A stretch of 64,000 nucleotides of DNA. Origin: Sipunculus nudus. Lineage: Eukaryota > Annelida > Sipuncula > Golfingiida > Sipunculidae. The notes under the pieces were generated by a model, which saw nothing but the letters and a program-made list of their open reading frames with translations, made no database searches and was not told the origin of the DNA. The stretch lies in assembly GCA_026874595.1 (NCBI GenBank), contig CM049309.1, forward strand, positions 52,114,079-52,178,078, written 5' to 3'. Shown here in pieces: positions 11,870-23,309 of this stretch. A program made the translations under genes and the position numbers. How positions within the stretch are numbered: the stretch's first letter is position 1; each line of letters begins with the position of its first letter.

Positions 11870-13156
11870 CTATTTTGGCAGCACACTTTGCAGAAATGGA
11901 GAGGTGCCAAGTTGCTGCTTCTGTAGTAAGTGCTGTTCAAGGCACTGAATAGCATAATGGTCAGTTTCCAAGTTAAATTTGTTTGCAAAAAGGTGGATTT
12001 GATGATTTAACCAGTTCAGATCCCCAACCCCAAATACACAGATATCCCGTTGCCATTTTCCGTGGCATGGTGGATACCATTTTCCAGCAAAATATATCCA
12101 CTTGATGGCTTTGGCGGCTGAACTCCATGATGCTTCAGTGCTGCCCCCCGGTGTGTGTGGAAGAGAATTAAGTGTTATCCAGTAGTATTCATCAGGGCTG
12201 TGGGTGTCTTGGAACCATTGTAACAAATTGTGAGCTGTCTTGTTGTGAATCACAAATTTAACAAAACTACGACTAGCTAGATAGTAGGCACTTCCGAAAT
12301 AAATAGTAATATTTCCTGGAGGAGATTCCTTAAGTTCATCAGTTTTGATGACTTTAGAATTTATTATTTTGTGTTTATAGTGGAAACGATCTTGTAAAAG
12401 TTTTGATGAAGGCAGTCCCCCTGGAATATCATTTTTGCCATTTAATGCCACTAGGTGACGTACTATCTCCAGGTTTGTCTTCAGTGGAAAGTCTTGCCCA
12501 GCGAGGTTAATTACATATTTCCAAGGAATTTCTGTGTTCAGAAGATCCTGCATACAGTTGATATCAGCCTGAAGACGAGAAAAACTTTGATACACTACAC
12601 TCTCAGCCTTGGATACGATGAACATATTTGGAAAACACTTTGTTATGTATTGAATGGCATCTTTGAAGTCCTGCATAGCTTTATTGTCAGTGTGGATACA
12701 ATAAATATTTTGTGGCGAATATATTGCTCTCAGCAGCCTTTCTACTTGCTCTGCCCCCTTGTGGACAGTTAAAATATATGCTATTGGGAAGTCCTTTTCT
12801 TCCAGAGAAATTGATTTTGTCGTATAATTCCTCAGGTAGCGAAAATGACTGCAGTTACGTGTACTACTGACATAGACTGTGTCAGACAATGGGGTATAAC
12901 AATACTTTTCAATATTTTGTCGAGTTCGGTTAATTTCTGTAATATTTCCTTCAAAGAGGGCAGGGCAGTTTGGATGAAATGTGGATGCTATTGAACTGAG
13001 TGTTTGTGCCATAAACATTTGATCCACAGTCTTTTTTTGCCTTGTCACAGCAGTGGTTTTACTGATACTGTTAAACAAATACAAATAAAGGAAAATACAA
13101 ATGACCAAGGCAACCAAGAGTTTCTGTCCTATTTTTCGTTTATATAGTGTGTACAT
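11870..13156 (-). CDS. GCNT-family beta-1,6-N-acetylglucosaminyltransferase (GT14), complete single-exon reading frame
   Basis: The 428-residue protein has the type II Golgi layout: short basic cytosolic tail, membrane anchor at about residues 12-30, stem, then a GT14 domain from about residue 120 (AYILTVHKGAEQVERLLRAI) to the end. Family members transfer GlcNAc from UDP-GlcNAc in beta-1,6 linkage to galactose or GalNAc, making core 2 O-glycans or I branches. Eight cysteines (64, 102, 153, 174, 201, 364, 373, 405) match the disulfide pattern known for mouse C2GnT, the middle four at identical spacing. E323 in SPDEYYW aligns with the known catalytic Glu, and R370 and K393 with the UDP-phosphate-binding Arg and Lys. 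Sequons (N71, N76, N101, N110, N282, N305) suggest N-glycosylation. Length and the intron-free coding region fit GCNT1/3/4. I cannot tell core 2 from I-branching or xylosyltransferase-like specificity. The start is the first Met before the anchor. The frame is intact. Confidence 0.93.
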   Translation of the reverse strand: MYTLYKRKIGQKLLVALVICIFLYLYLFNSISKTTAVTRQKKTVDQMFMAQTLSSIASTFHPNCPALFEGNITEINRTRQNIEKYCYTPLSDTVYVSSTRNCSHFRYLRNYTTKSISLEEKDFPIAYILTVHKGAEQVERLLRAIYSPQNIYCIHTDNKAMQDFKDAIQYITKCFPNMFIVSKAESVVYQSFSRLQADINCMQDLLNTEIPWKYVINLAGQDFPLKTNLEIVRHLVALNGKNDIPGGLPSSKLLQDRFHYKHKIINSKVIKTDELKESPPGNITIYFGSAYYLASRSFVKFVIHNKTAHNLLQWFQDTHSPDEYYWITLNSLPHTPGGSTEASWSSAAKAIKWIYFAGKWYPPCHGKWQRDICVFGVGDLNWLNHQIHLFANKFNLETDHYAIQCLEQHLLQKQQLGTSPFLQSVLPK

Positions 13157-13159
13157 GAT

Positions 13160-13182
13160 CTTCTTCCTGTGGGAACCTAAAA
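13160..13182 (-). promoter_or_regulatory. Candidate 3' splice sites just upstream of the GCNT start codon
   Basis: Reading the minus strand toward the ATG at 13156 there are two possible acceptors: cttatctttttag/g (AG at 13178-13177) and ttcccacag/gaag (AG at 13168-13167). GCNT genes usually carry 5' UTR introns before one coding exon, so an acceptor here is plausible. The pyrimidine-rich stretch in front of the first one is supplied by the adjoining 27-bp minisatellite. No upstream exon or promoter was recognised. Confidence 0.4.
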
Positions 13183-13799
13183 AGATAAGGTAGACAAAAT
13201 AAGATACAAAGATAAGGTAGACAAAATAAGATACAAAGATAAGGTAGACAAAATAAGATACAAAGATAAGGTAGACAAATTAAGATACAAAGATAAGGTA
13301 GACAAAATAAGATACAAAGATAAGGTAGACAAATTAAGATACAAATATAAGGTAGACAAATTAAGATACAAAGACAAGGTAGACAAAATAAGATACAAAG
13401 ATAAGGTAGACAAAATTAGATACAAAGATAAGGTAGACAAATTAAGATACAAAGATAAGGTAGACAAAATAAGATACAAAGATAAGGTAGACAAATTAAG
13501 ATACAAAGATAAGGTAGACAAAATAAGATACAAAGATAAGGTAGACAAATTAAGATACAAAGGTAAGGTAGACAAAATAAGATACAAAGATAAGGTAGAC
13601 AAAATAAGATACAAAGGTAAGGTAGACAAAATAAGATACAAAGATAAGGAAGACAAAATAAGATACAAAGGTAAAGTAGACAAAATAAGATACAAAGGTA
13701 AGGTAGACAAATAAGATACAAAGGTAAGGTAGACAAAATAAGATACAAAGATAAGGTAGACAAAATAAGATACAAAGATAAGGTAGACAAAATTGATAC
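13181..13799. repeat. 27-bp minisatellite, about 23 copies
   Basis: The plus-strand unit is aaagataaggtagac followed by aaaataagatac. Variants replace aaaat with aaatt, or aagataagg with aaggtaagg; one unit near 13712 is 26 bp. Because 27 is divisible by three, the minus strand stays open and encodes a monotonous leucine-rich nonapeptide; this looks like an artefact, not a gene. The array ends 24 bp before the GCNT start codon. Confidence 0.95.
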
Positions 13800-15199
13800 A
13801 ATTACTCCTAATGCAACATTTGTATGGTGGAAAAAGGTCACATGACAAAATATATTCATTGTGATGTTGCTTTCTTAGAATGTGTATCGTGTTATGCACT
13901 ATTAACATAATTAAATTTAAAGCTGTTGTTATGTTGCTGCCTGGTGGTAGTTTTGCATCTCTGACCTAAATAGTCTTACTGAAACATCAGAGTGACAGCA
14001 TAAGACATACCAAGAACTGTACTGTAAATATCAATGAGGAAATAAATAGATGACCGGTAACATTTTGGAAAAATGGCTCAGCAATTACAAGTACCATGCT
14101 CCTCAGAATAAACTAGGCAAACTATAAGGCAGCATGTTAATAAATAGCGCTGCATGCTGGATTTCTGAATGCATGCACACATTTCTCTGTAAGGTTATTA
14201 GATTGACAGCTAATTAAGTCATGTAAGGCCCAGTAAATGACTGCTGTCACCCAAGAGATGTAATATTCACTTTGTTTTATATATTCTTTTGTGTAACTTG
14301 TAATAATTCTGGCAAGGCCTCCTGTTAAGACCACTGGCTATGCATTGTGATATTGTTGCAGTGCAGTTTTTCATATAACCGCCATCATGAATTAATATAG
14401 GTCCTATCAGTCTAAAGTCTGTCCAAACAATAAATTGGCACCAATCAGTTTTTGGCATTATTTTTTTAAATTACTTTGAATAATTATCTGTAAGTAAATC
14501 AACCAGCTGCTATGATAATTATGGTATTTACAAGAAAACACCACCATACCATGCAAAGAATTTGAGTGAAACCGTATTATATCAGAGAAAAAAGTCTATT
14601 CCTGTCATGACTTATTGACTGAAGTGTCAGGAACAAGGACACTTTTTGACAAACATTGATTGAAAGATGGTTGTACTTGGTACCATAAATATGTTAAAAA
14701 ACATTATAGACCTGTGCTGTCACTACATGAGGAAACATCTGGTTAGTTGCAAAGTATACATTTCATAAGTTTGACTAAAATATTTCACACTCTATTACTA
14801 GAATGCACATAAAATTCTGCCATTGTAACATAATGGACAGAAATATCAGCATTTCCAAACTATTGCCAAAAACTGATGGGCATCCCTTGTTAGGATGGAC
14901 TTTATAGTTTAAATGCTTCTAAAGAATCATATATTCAAAGAAACTGCCACCCTAAAAAAGAAAAGGTCAGGAAGAGCCTTACAAAAGGCCAATAGACATC
15001 CAGTGTGGGCTGAGTGAGGCTTAAAAAAAAAATAACAACCTGAATACATGCAGAGACAGAGAGAACTGACTCAGATCAGTATTTAAACAACTTAACAAAG
15101 ATGTTTAAAGTTTGAATTAGTGATAATTATGTATAAAGATATAGGGCAGGAGCATCCCAAGCAACAGAGGCATAATCACATCTGATGTATTAAAACTGT
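13800..15199. other. No gene recognised; presumed GCNT upstream or intron sequence
   Basis: AT-rich and mostly unique. It should contain, or lead to, the GCNT 5' UTR exons, but no donor, TATA box or GC-rich promoter stands out. Confidence 0.45.
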
Positions 15200-15560
15200 A
15201 AGCCTTGTCAGCATATTTCAGTAGGATGGTCCTGTGACCTTATCAGTTGACCTTTGTGTAATTGGAAAGGATCATCTGTTAGCAGAGGAGATATATATGT
15301 GGAGGATAGTTTAAAGAAGTGGGTCCTGTTACCTTGACCTTTGACCTCATGATCCTAAACTGTACTGATTTCTTACTATACTGGATGGCCATGTATAAGT
15401 CAAGTTTAAAATCAATATGTTAACTCAAACTGGTGTTATGATCCAGAAACCAATAAGTGCACAGATGGACCCTGTGACCTTGAGCTTTGACCTTGTGACC
15501 CTTTGTAAGGTTTGGCATGATAATCTGTATATTCTTGTTATTTCATACCACACTAAATGA
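15200..15560 (+). repeat. Interspersed repeat with 'tgacctttgacct' motifs
   Basis: It shares 'gacctcatgaccc', 'caagtcaagttt' and 'gttatgatccagaaac' type segments with 18595-18790. Direct TGACCT half-sites occur at about 15345-15358 and again near 15475-15510. Confidence 0.6.
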
Positions 15561-16452
15561 GTCAAATAGGTTTCTCCCTCTCCCTCATTTACATCTTTTC
15601 TCAGTTATATGAATATTTTAATAATTATTATTATAAAATTTTACTTATTTTGTGAAATTTGTCTTTCCATCCATTCGAGGTCTGTCACACAAGTGTTGTT
15701 AAATTGTTATTTTGGACCAGACAGGAAACTCATCTGTATTGCCGAGTGACCTTTCACACATAACAAGCCTTTATTAATTCCCACGGTGTCCGGTACTAAT
15801 TGCATAATCTCTGGGCCATGTTCAGCTCAATATCGCACACTGGCCCCCCTGTCTGCAAGGACAGGGCTGATCATTAACCTCATCAAGATTAACCCTAAAT
15901 GGGTTTACACATGAGGTCTGGTTACAGCCTGGTGCAATTTTGTACATCTGTTGTTATCAGTACACGCCTGTACATAAGAATTATGTCATGTAGATTGGTC
16001 CACAGCGAGGTCGCAACACTTCTGCTTGCTAACAGATGATATCACGATATAGATATAGTATTATTATATGTGAACTTAAATTTCACCTTGAATTTGTCAG
16101 AATTAAATTCAATACATTGTCCCCTTATTTGATTGGCCAGTGTACTGGGTGGAGTTCACCTAGACATCTGACCAATGCAATGGATGGGATGACGTTATTG
16201 GTTGTACGTAAATGAGAGAGAACACAAAAAGCCAGAGTATGATTATGTGGGAGATTCCTTGAGGCCACTCTGTATCTTGGACAATTTGTATGAATGGACA
16301 TTGGTATAATATACTGGATAAAGATCAAGAATAAAGATGGTTGCCAAATTTGTCTATTGTGGCTGTGTGCCACAGGCGCACAAACATTTGAGCAACAGTG
16401 TGGGCTGGGGTATGAAGAGTTCAAATAAAGCCACAGAACTTTATACCCTAAA
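15561..16452. other. No gene recognised
   Basis: Unique-looking sequence of moderate base composition; no frame longer than chance has a recognisable domain. Confidence 0.5.
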
Positions 16453-18487
16453 CTAGAATACGGATAGTCAACAAGCGACTACGTGTATCCGCCTAAATCA
16501 GAGTGGAACAGTTGAAGTGAGGCATGGATTGAGTGGCAAGGGAAAATTGAGTGTTGCATATTAGCATGGATGTCTGCAGCCAAACTGTGTATGTAGGTTG
16601 CCCCCCATACCACAAAATCCAGAAAGCCGTCCAAGTTGTATACATATGCAAAATTTAAGGCAGATAAGTCAAACCACTACATGTATATGAGTGATTTTAG
16701 CCCGTGGCAGACAAACAGATGGACGCTGAGCAAAAATGGTTGCAGGTGACGCCACCAGTTTTGCGTTTGATAGAGCTATGTGAGCACTATACACATGCAA
16801 AAATTTGGCCCAATCGGTCAAACGGTTCCCAAGATATGAGCTTGGATGTCTGCTGCATAAACTAGAATGCAGGTGGCGCCACCTGTCATAAAATCAAGGG
16901 GGCTGTAGGGGATGTATAAACCTGCAAAATTTTTGGCAGATATGTCAAACCACTGCCAAGATATGAGTGATTTTATCCCATGGCAGACAAACAGACAGGA
17001 GCTGTGCAAAAATGGCTGCAGGTGGCGCCACCAGTTTTGCGTATGATGAAGAGCTATGTGAGATCTATACACATGCAAAATTTTGGCCAATCGGTCAAAC
17101 GGTTCCGGAGATATGAGCTTGGATGTCTGCAGTGTAAACGTGAATGTAGGTGGCGCCACCTGTCATAAAATCAGAAAAGCTATCCAGGATGTTTACGCAT
17201 GCTGAATTTCAGGTGAATTAGTCTAGTCACTGCAGAGATATGAGTGATTTTAACCCAAGGCAGACGAACAGATGGACACTGTGCAAACATGGTTGCAGGT
17301 GGCGCCACCATTTTTTGTGTATGTTATAAAGCTCTCCAAGGGCTATATTTGTGCAAAAAAATTTTCCTGATCAATCAAACGGTTCCTGAGATATGAGCTT
17401 GGATGTCTGCAGCGTAAACATGAATGTAGGTGGCGCCACCTGTCATAAAATCAGAAAAACTATCCAGGATGTGTACAGATGCCAAATTTCAGGTGAATTA
17501 GTCAAGTCACTGCAGAGATATGAGTAATTTTAACCCAAGGCAGACGAACAGATGGACACTGTGCAAACATGGTTGCAGGTGGTGCCACCATTTTTTGTGT
17601 ATGTTATCAAGCTCTCCAAGGGCTACATTTGTGCAAAAAAAATTTTCCTGATTGGTCAAACGGTTCCCGAGATATGAGCTTGGTTGTCTGCAGTGTAAAC
17701 GTGAATGTAGGTGGCGCCACCTGTCATAAAATCAGAAAAGCTATCCAGGATGTGTACGCATGCCGTATTTCAGGTGAATTAGTCAAGTCACTGCAGAGAT
17801 ATGAGTGATTTTAACCCAAGGCAGACGAACAGATGGACACTGTGCAAACATGGTTGCAGGTGGCGCCACCATTTTTGTGTATGTTATAAAGCTCTCCAAG
17901 GGCTACATTTGTGCAAAAAAATTTTCCTGATCGGTCAAACGGTTCCTGAGATATGAGCTTAGATGTCTGCAGCGTAAACGTGAATGTAGGTGGCGCCACC
18001 TGTCATAAAATCAGAAAAGCTATCCAGGATGTTTACGCATGCCGAATTTCAGGTGAATTAGTTTAGTCACTGCAGAGATATGAGTGATTTTAACCCAAGG
18101 CAGACGAACAGATGGACACTGTGCAAACATGGTTGCAGGTGGCGCCACCATTTTTTGTGTATGTTATAAAGCTCTCCAAGGGCTACATTTGTGTAAAAAA
18201 ATTTTCCTGATCGGTCAAACGGTTCCCGAGATATGTGGGTTTATGTGTGGAAACAGACGCACAAACGGACGCAGAGCGCAGAGGAAAGGTCAGAGGTCAA
18301 AACAAAATCTGGGCGCAGCAGTTCACATGTGACCCGAACATAATCCCGGGTTTCGTAAAATTCCGCCTAGTGGTTATGGAGGAGTTCTCCGGACACCTAC
18401 GCGGCGGCGGTGGCGGCGGTGGCGGCGGTGGCGGCGGCGTGCAGCTGAAAACATAGTATCCGCAAAACTCTGTTTTGGCGGATACAA
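16453..18487 (-). mobile_element. Family A element, near-intact, minus orientation
   Basis: Read on the minus strand, the left end (18487 downward) is TTGTATCCGCCAAAAC, then AGA, then GTTTTGCGGATAC, a strong hairpin, followed by TATG and a GCC-rich tract. The right end is a 7-bp-stem hairpin (16464-16482) and CTAG at 16456-16453. The core has about six units of 275-281 bp, each with two GGTGGCGCCACC palindromes spaced about 140 bp. No Rep/helicase frame is present. Confidence 0.85.
18403..18440. repeat. (GGC)n/(GGT)n triplet run inside the family A left end
   Basis: GGC triplets with a GGT every third or fourth unit. The same place in the copies at 38250-38273 and 54738-54757 carries shorter runs, so it is a length-variable microsatellite fixed in the family's left end. 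Confidence 0.85.
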
Positions 18488-18594
18488 TTAACAGGCTTTT
18501 TCCCCCATTAGTAGGTGAGCTATATGTGCAAGATGGAAGGTTAAGTCTAGAAAGTTTGGTTGAAAAATGCATCCCCAATCTTATATAGATGTGG

Positions 18595-18790
18595 GTCTAG
18601 TGACTTTGACCTCATGACCCAAAATCAAAGTGATTCTTACTTTGGTGGTGGGCCATATACAAGTCAAGTTTGCAATCCAAATGTCAATCCAAACTAGAGT
18701 TATCATCTGGAAACAAATTTGTGGATGGACAGACAGACAGGTGATTACATGTAATTAGTGTTATCAAGCTTCTTGTTATACAGTGTTGTA
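18595..18790 (+). repeat. Fragment related to the 15200-15560 repeat
   Basis: Shares 'gacctcatgacccaaa', 'caagtcaagtttgcaatcc' and a trailing 'gacagacagacagg' segment; the ends are not clear. Confidence 0.55.
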
Positions 18791-19857
18791 TATGAGACTG
18801 AAAGAATTAATACAGCCTGTATAATTTAAGCCCCTTCACCCACCCTACTAGAAAGAAGGGGAGGCATACAGGAGTTGGGGAATTTATTATAATAATTTTT
18901 GGTTGGGTCTTCCATTGAGTTAACTGGGCAGTTGCAAATTAACCTCTAGTATTTAAAGCACGCAGTAAATATCTCTTGCTCAGAGATTTTTAAATGATAG
19001 GTTCCTTTGGTCTGTTTGCATTATCCCACTGAGGGTCAAAGGTCAGGTTCATTATTGGCCTCACGTAGTCCTCATGAAAGATTTAAATGAAGTCTTCAAA
19101 ATCTCAGTCATAAAGCAAGACAAAGACTCCTACAATTCGATCCAGGTAACAGCTGTCTTGTACTTTTAACCACAATGTGTAAAATATAAATCCTGATTTG
19201 TATTGTAGGTATCACACCCTGAGTGTTCTCCCCCTGAGTCTCTTACCTGATCATAAAGCTGTGTATACCAAACCCTACACCCTCCTCCATGTGTACATGC
19301 TCCCTGTGTTTATCATTTGTTCATTATCCTGCATTGAACCTAGATCAATATTTTATCTTTAGAATCAGTGTCTAGTAAACCACCCTGAGAGCTTTGCTGT
19401 GGGTAGCAGTGCAGTTACCTGTAGCTGTGATTGGTGTTGGCTGTCACTGCACATATTTGTTGTGTTTTATTGATTAACACACAGATGCAACATCACAAGC
19501 TCTCATAAGCTTATTCCTCATGACCTTTGGTATTAAACTGATGAATATGCAAATGAGAGATTTGCATGAAATTTGCTCAATATTTTTTTCTGTAGCTTCT
19601 TCTGCTGCTGATTTATATAATGAATGAATGTACATGGACTGGTGATTTGCAGTGGTATAGGTAAACAAAGATTATCCAGGTGGGTTATAAAGTGCTGCCC
19701 TCTCTTGGTGGTTCTAAATATCAGCTGAAAAATCCAGGCATGGTAATTTCCTTCAGCCTGGTGAATGTTATCATAACTGTCATTCACATCTGTCACTTGA
19801 TGAAAATTGATGGACTGAGGAATTTGAGATTAACAGACAAGAGCTGTCTCATCATAC

Positions 19858-19860
<3 letters not shown>
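18791..19860. other. Unique sequence, no gene recognised; contains a paired octamer motif
   Basis: I see no repeat family here. ATGCAAAT (19547-19554) and its inverted copy ATTTGCAT (19560-19567) are separated by 5 bp. Confidence 0.5.
19547..19567. promoter_or_regulatory. Inverted pair of POU/octamer motifs
   Basis: ATGCAAAT-GAGAG-ATTTGCAT, two exact octamers facing each other. POU-domain factors bind ATGCAAAT; whether this pair works is unknown. Confidence 0.35.

Positions 19861-19921
<61 letters not shown>
19861..19921. repeat. (AT)n microsatellite, about 30 units
   Basis: Uninterrupted alternating TA directly after 'gtgtg'. Confidence 0.95.
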
Positions 19922-19925
<4 letters not shown>

Positions 19926-19954
19926 AACAGGAGTTCCTTCTTTATCTTTGCATA

Positions 19955-20446
19955 TCAGAGATGTAGTCAAGTCAGCACCATCTGAAAGTCTGAGTGCGAG
20001 TCCGAGTCTTGGCCATCCAAGTCCCATTCCTTGGGGTTTTAGTCGCAGTCCACCTTCATCGAGTCTGAGTCAATTGGGACTCAAGTCCAAGTCAGAGTTC
20101 GAGTCCAATACAAATATCCTTAAAAAGCAATTTAAAATACATATTTCAGCTTATCATACAAAGTTAGTTTTTACTGTAATGGTTATTTATATTTATAGCT
20201 CCAGCTAGAGTCTGATCAAAGCTTTGAATGTACAGTATTTTTCCTGTAATATTTTGTTCATAGTTCTCATAGGTCTTTATAATATGTGAATGTTTCTATT
20301 GGATGGACTTGGCCTAATTTTTTAGATTCCTTACCTCAATGCAGCAGTACAAGTCCTAGTCCAAGACCCCCCAGTCTGAGTCCTTAATAAAGTGGACTCG
20401 TGTCTGGACTCAAGTCCAAGTCTGGACTCGAGTCCTACATCATTGA
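19955..20446. mobile_element. 492-bp terminal-inverted-repeat element (MITE) with GAGTCC-rich ends
   Basis: The left end TCAGAGATGTAG and right end (reverse complement) TCAATGATGTAG match at 10 of 12 bases. The flanks are identical 6-bp direct repeats, TGCATA (19949-19954 and 20447-20452), a good target duplication. Both inner flanks are rich in degenerate GAGTCC/AAGTCC hexamers (19975-20115 and 20345-20435). No coding content. The superfamily is not assigned. Confidence 0.75.
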
Positions 20447-21239
20447 TGCATATGAAGTGGAGTTGAATGGTTTAATCAAGTCTTCGTATTCAAGGCCATT
20501 ATTTTGACTGTAGTACTGGTGTGTGTGTACAAGTATATCTGGTTATTACTGCAAACTTACTTGCATTCAGTATTTATTAAATACCTAGGGCCTTTAAACC
20601 TGTGGCAGTCAATGTAACAAGAGGCAGATCTGTTATCAACTTAGTCTCTGATGCTACACATATACAGAGACCAGTTACATACAAAAAACCCTGCTTTTTT
20701 GCTGAAATTTAAGACATCACCAAGTTAAATTCATACCAATTTAAATGCACAGGTAAGCAGATTTACATTTATATCTTCATAATGTTGCCACATGGCAATG
20801 CATACTCGAGTCTCTGAGTTGCATGGATAATGCCCATTGGTAGCTGGAAACCAAAATGGGCACAATATTAAACCAAAACTACCCTGTTAATGTTGATCTG
20901 AAAGTGGCTTTCTGAATTTTGCAGCTTGATATGCCGGAACATTTCATTTTCTATTCAGACATTCCAGGAAGACATTATCACAGGGGAATAGCTATCGACA
21001 TTCTTTATTTTTTTGAGAACATGGTGTCATGTAAAAGTGACAGAACAATTCTTCATTTTGTGAAGATGTTGAATATGGTGTCATAGTTTTTATACGTAGT
21101 AATTAATCCATGCCTACATCATAAACTAACTGAAGGACCACCGTAAGGGGTTGGTTAACTATATAAATAGCACTGTCCAGGAGAGGGTCCAGAGGGGGAT
21201 TAGAAGTTTAAACCCATTTTCAGTGTGTAAAATTACTTT
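20447..21239. other. No gene recognised
   Basis: AT-rich, unique-looking sequence between two mobile elements. Confidence 0.5.
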
Positions 21240-22740
21240 TTATGCCCCCGCCACAAAGTGGCCGGGGCATATAGTTTTACCCATGTCCGTCATTCCGTCC
21301 TTCCGAAATCAAACAGTTGTATGGACTTTTTTTCGCAATGCCTGCAGATATTGGCCTGATTTTTGGTGTGTAGGCAGATATAGACCAGTTACAGATCGAG
21401 TTCACGTTTCGTCCTGGTTGACCTACTTTTGACCGTTTTATGGCTCCTAAACTTAGAAAATTTCATGAAAAATAGAAATTTCATGACAAATACACATGTA
21501 CGGACTTTTTTTCACAATGCCTGCAGATATTGGCCTGATTTTTGGTGTGTGGGCAGATATAGACCAGTTATAGATCAAGTTAATGTTTCGTCCCAGTTGA
21601 CCTACTTTTGACCGTTTTACGGCTCCTAAACTTAGAAAATTTCATGAAAAATAGAAATTTCATGACAAATACATATGTACGGACTTTTTTTCGCAATGCC
21701 TGCAGATATTGGCCTGATTTTTGGTGTGTAGGCAGATAATGACCAGTTACAGATCGAGTTTGTGTTTCTTCCCAGTTGACCTACTTTTGACTGTTTTACG
21801 GCTCCTAAACTTAGAAAATTTCATGAAAAATAGAAATTTTCATGACAAATACACATGTAGGGACTTTTTTTCGCAATGCCTGCAGATATTGGCCTGATTT
21901 TTTGTGTGTGGGCAGATAATGACCAGTTACAGATTGAGTTTGCGTTTCTTCCCAGTTGACCTACTTTTGAACGTTTTACGCCTCCTTAACTTAGAAAATT
22001 TCATGAAAAATAGAAATATTCATGACAGATACACATGTACGGACTTTTTTTCGCAATGCCTGCAGATATTGGCTTGATTTTTGGTGTGTGGGCAGATATA
22101 GACCAGTTACAGATTGAGTTCGCATTTCTTCCCGGTTGACCTTCTTTTGACCGTTTAACGGTGCTCTAACATAGAAAATTTCATAAAAAAGTGCACATGC
22201 ATAGACTTTTTTTCGCAGTGCCTGCAGATACGGGCCTGATTTTTGGTGTGTAGGCAGATATTGACCAGTTACAGATCGTGTTCTTGTTTTGTCCCAGTTG
22301 ACCTACTTTTGACCATTTGACTGCTCCTGAACATAGAATGTTTCATGAAAAATAGAAATTTTCATAACAAATGCATATGTACTGACTATTTTTCCTCAAT
22401 GCCTGCAGATACCACCCTGATTTTTTATGTGTGGCCAGATAATGACAGTTACAGATCAAGTTCGCGTTTTGTCCCGGTTGACCTACTTTTCATTGTTTTA
22501 CGGCTCCTAAACTTAGAAAATTTCATGAAAGACGGAAATTTTTATGGAAAATGCACATGTATGGACTTTTTTTCACAATGCCTGCATATACTGGCATGAT
22601 TTTTGGTGTGTTGCTTGATAATGACCCGTTAAAGATCGAGTTTGCATTTTGCCCTTGTTGACCTACTTTTGACCATACGACACCTCCTGAACTTAAAAAA
22701 TTTTTCAAAATTTTACAAATGTTTCTAATTACACATCTAG
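21240..22740 (+). mobile_element. Family B element with an 8-unit, 180-bp tandem core
   Basis: The left end is a hairpin: TATGCCCCCGCCAC, AAA, GTGGCCGGGGCATA (one mismatch). The core repeats gcctgcagatattggcctga at about 21340, 21519, 21699, 21878, 22058, 22219, 22401 and 22580, so units are 179-181 bp with one of 162. The right end is CTAG (22737-22740) followed by T; the preceding hairpin seen in the 33121 copy has been lost. No long frame. Confidence 0.85.
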
Positions 22741-23035
22741 TTTTTTTTTAGTGTTCTTTGTGAATACTTTAGGATAAAGTTTACTTTTACCTGATGTACT
22801 CCTGTCTCCTGGACTAGTGGACTGTAATATACAAACTTATTCATTGTACATGGATTGTAAAATAGTTATTATAATTAATCCTGACACTCTCCATAGTTCA
22901 GATGTTTGCTATTCTGACGGGGTGGTAAGATCCATAGTAAATTGAATCCAGGTCACCAGCAGGGACAGTCAAGCATTTTACATCTTGACTATTTAGGACT
23001 CGAAAATTAGGTAATGAGTCCCTGTGTATAAACGT
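22741..23035. other. No gene recognised
   Basis: Short AT-rich gap between elements. Confidence 0.5.
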
Positions 23036-23309
23036 CAGGGCTCAACATTAACGGTTAACTGCTTGCCCGGTGCATGTGAAAGTTCCAGAAAATAGTGGGA
23101 GGGCAACTCAAAGTCAACTCCTACTTGCCAGACTGGGCATGTGAGTCCAACATTAACCTTTATCAAAGGCCTGAAAAAGGACATGTTTGTGTCCTTAAAT
23201 ACAACTAATGATTTTTGTAGGGCAACTAAAAATTCATGTAGGGCAAGAAAAAGCTAGATGTTACTTACTCAACTTGGCAAATACTTTCAAAGGTTAATGT
23301 CAAGCCCTG
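23036..23309. mobile_element. hAT-like MITE (274 bp)
   Basis: The left end CAGGGCTCAACATTAA and the right end (reverse complement) CAGGGCTTGACATTAA match at 14 of 16 bases. CAGGG starts are typical of hAT elements. No clear 8-bp duplication remains in the flanks, so the assignment is by the ends only. Confidence 0.65.

Noticed and set aside
12455-12772. Plus-strand open frame
   Set aside because: Lies antisense inside the GCNT coding exon; no domain of its own.
13177-13908. Long minus-strand open frame (243 residues, leucine-rich nonapeptide repeat)
   Set aside because: It is generated by the 27-bp minisatellite, whose length is divisible by three. All frames across the array give similar repeats, and there is no recognisable protein outside it.
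16740-18140. Regularly spaced repeats that might suggest a CRISPR array
   Set aside because: Eukaryotic setting, spacers are not unique, units are 280 bp, and the structure is a transposon core.
16818-18578. Many short frames reading MAPPTFTFTLQTSKLIS... and glycine runs
   Set aside because: They recur in every family A copy, both strands, with no consistent length or codon pattern; they are translations of the repeat and of its GGC run.
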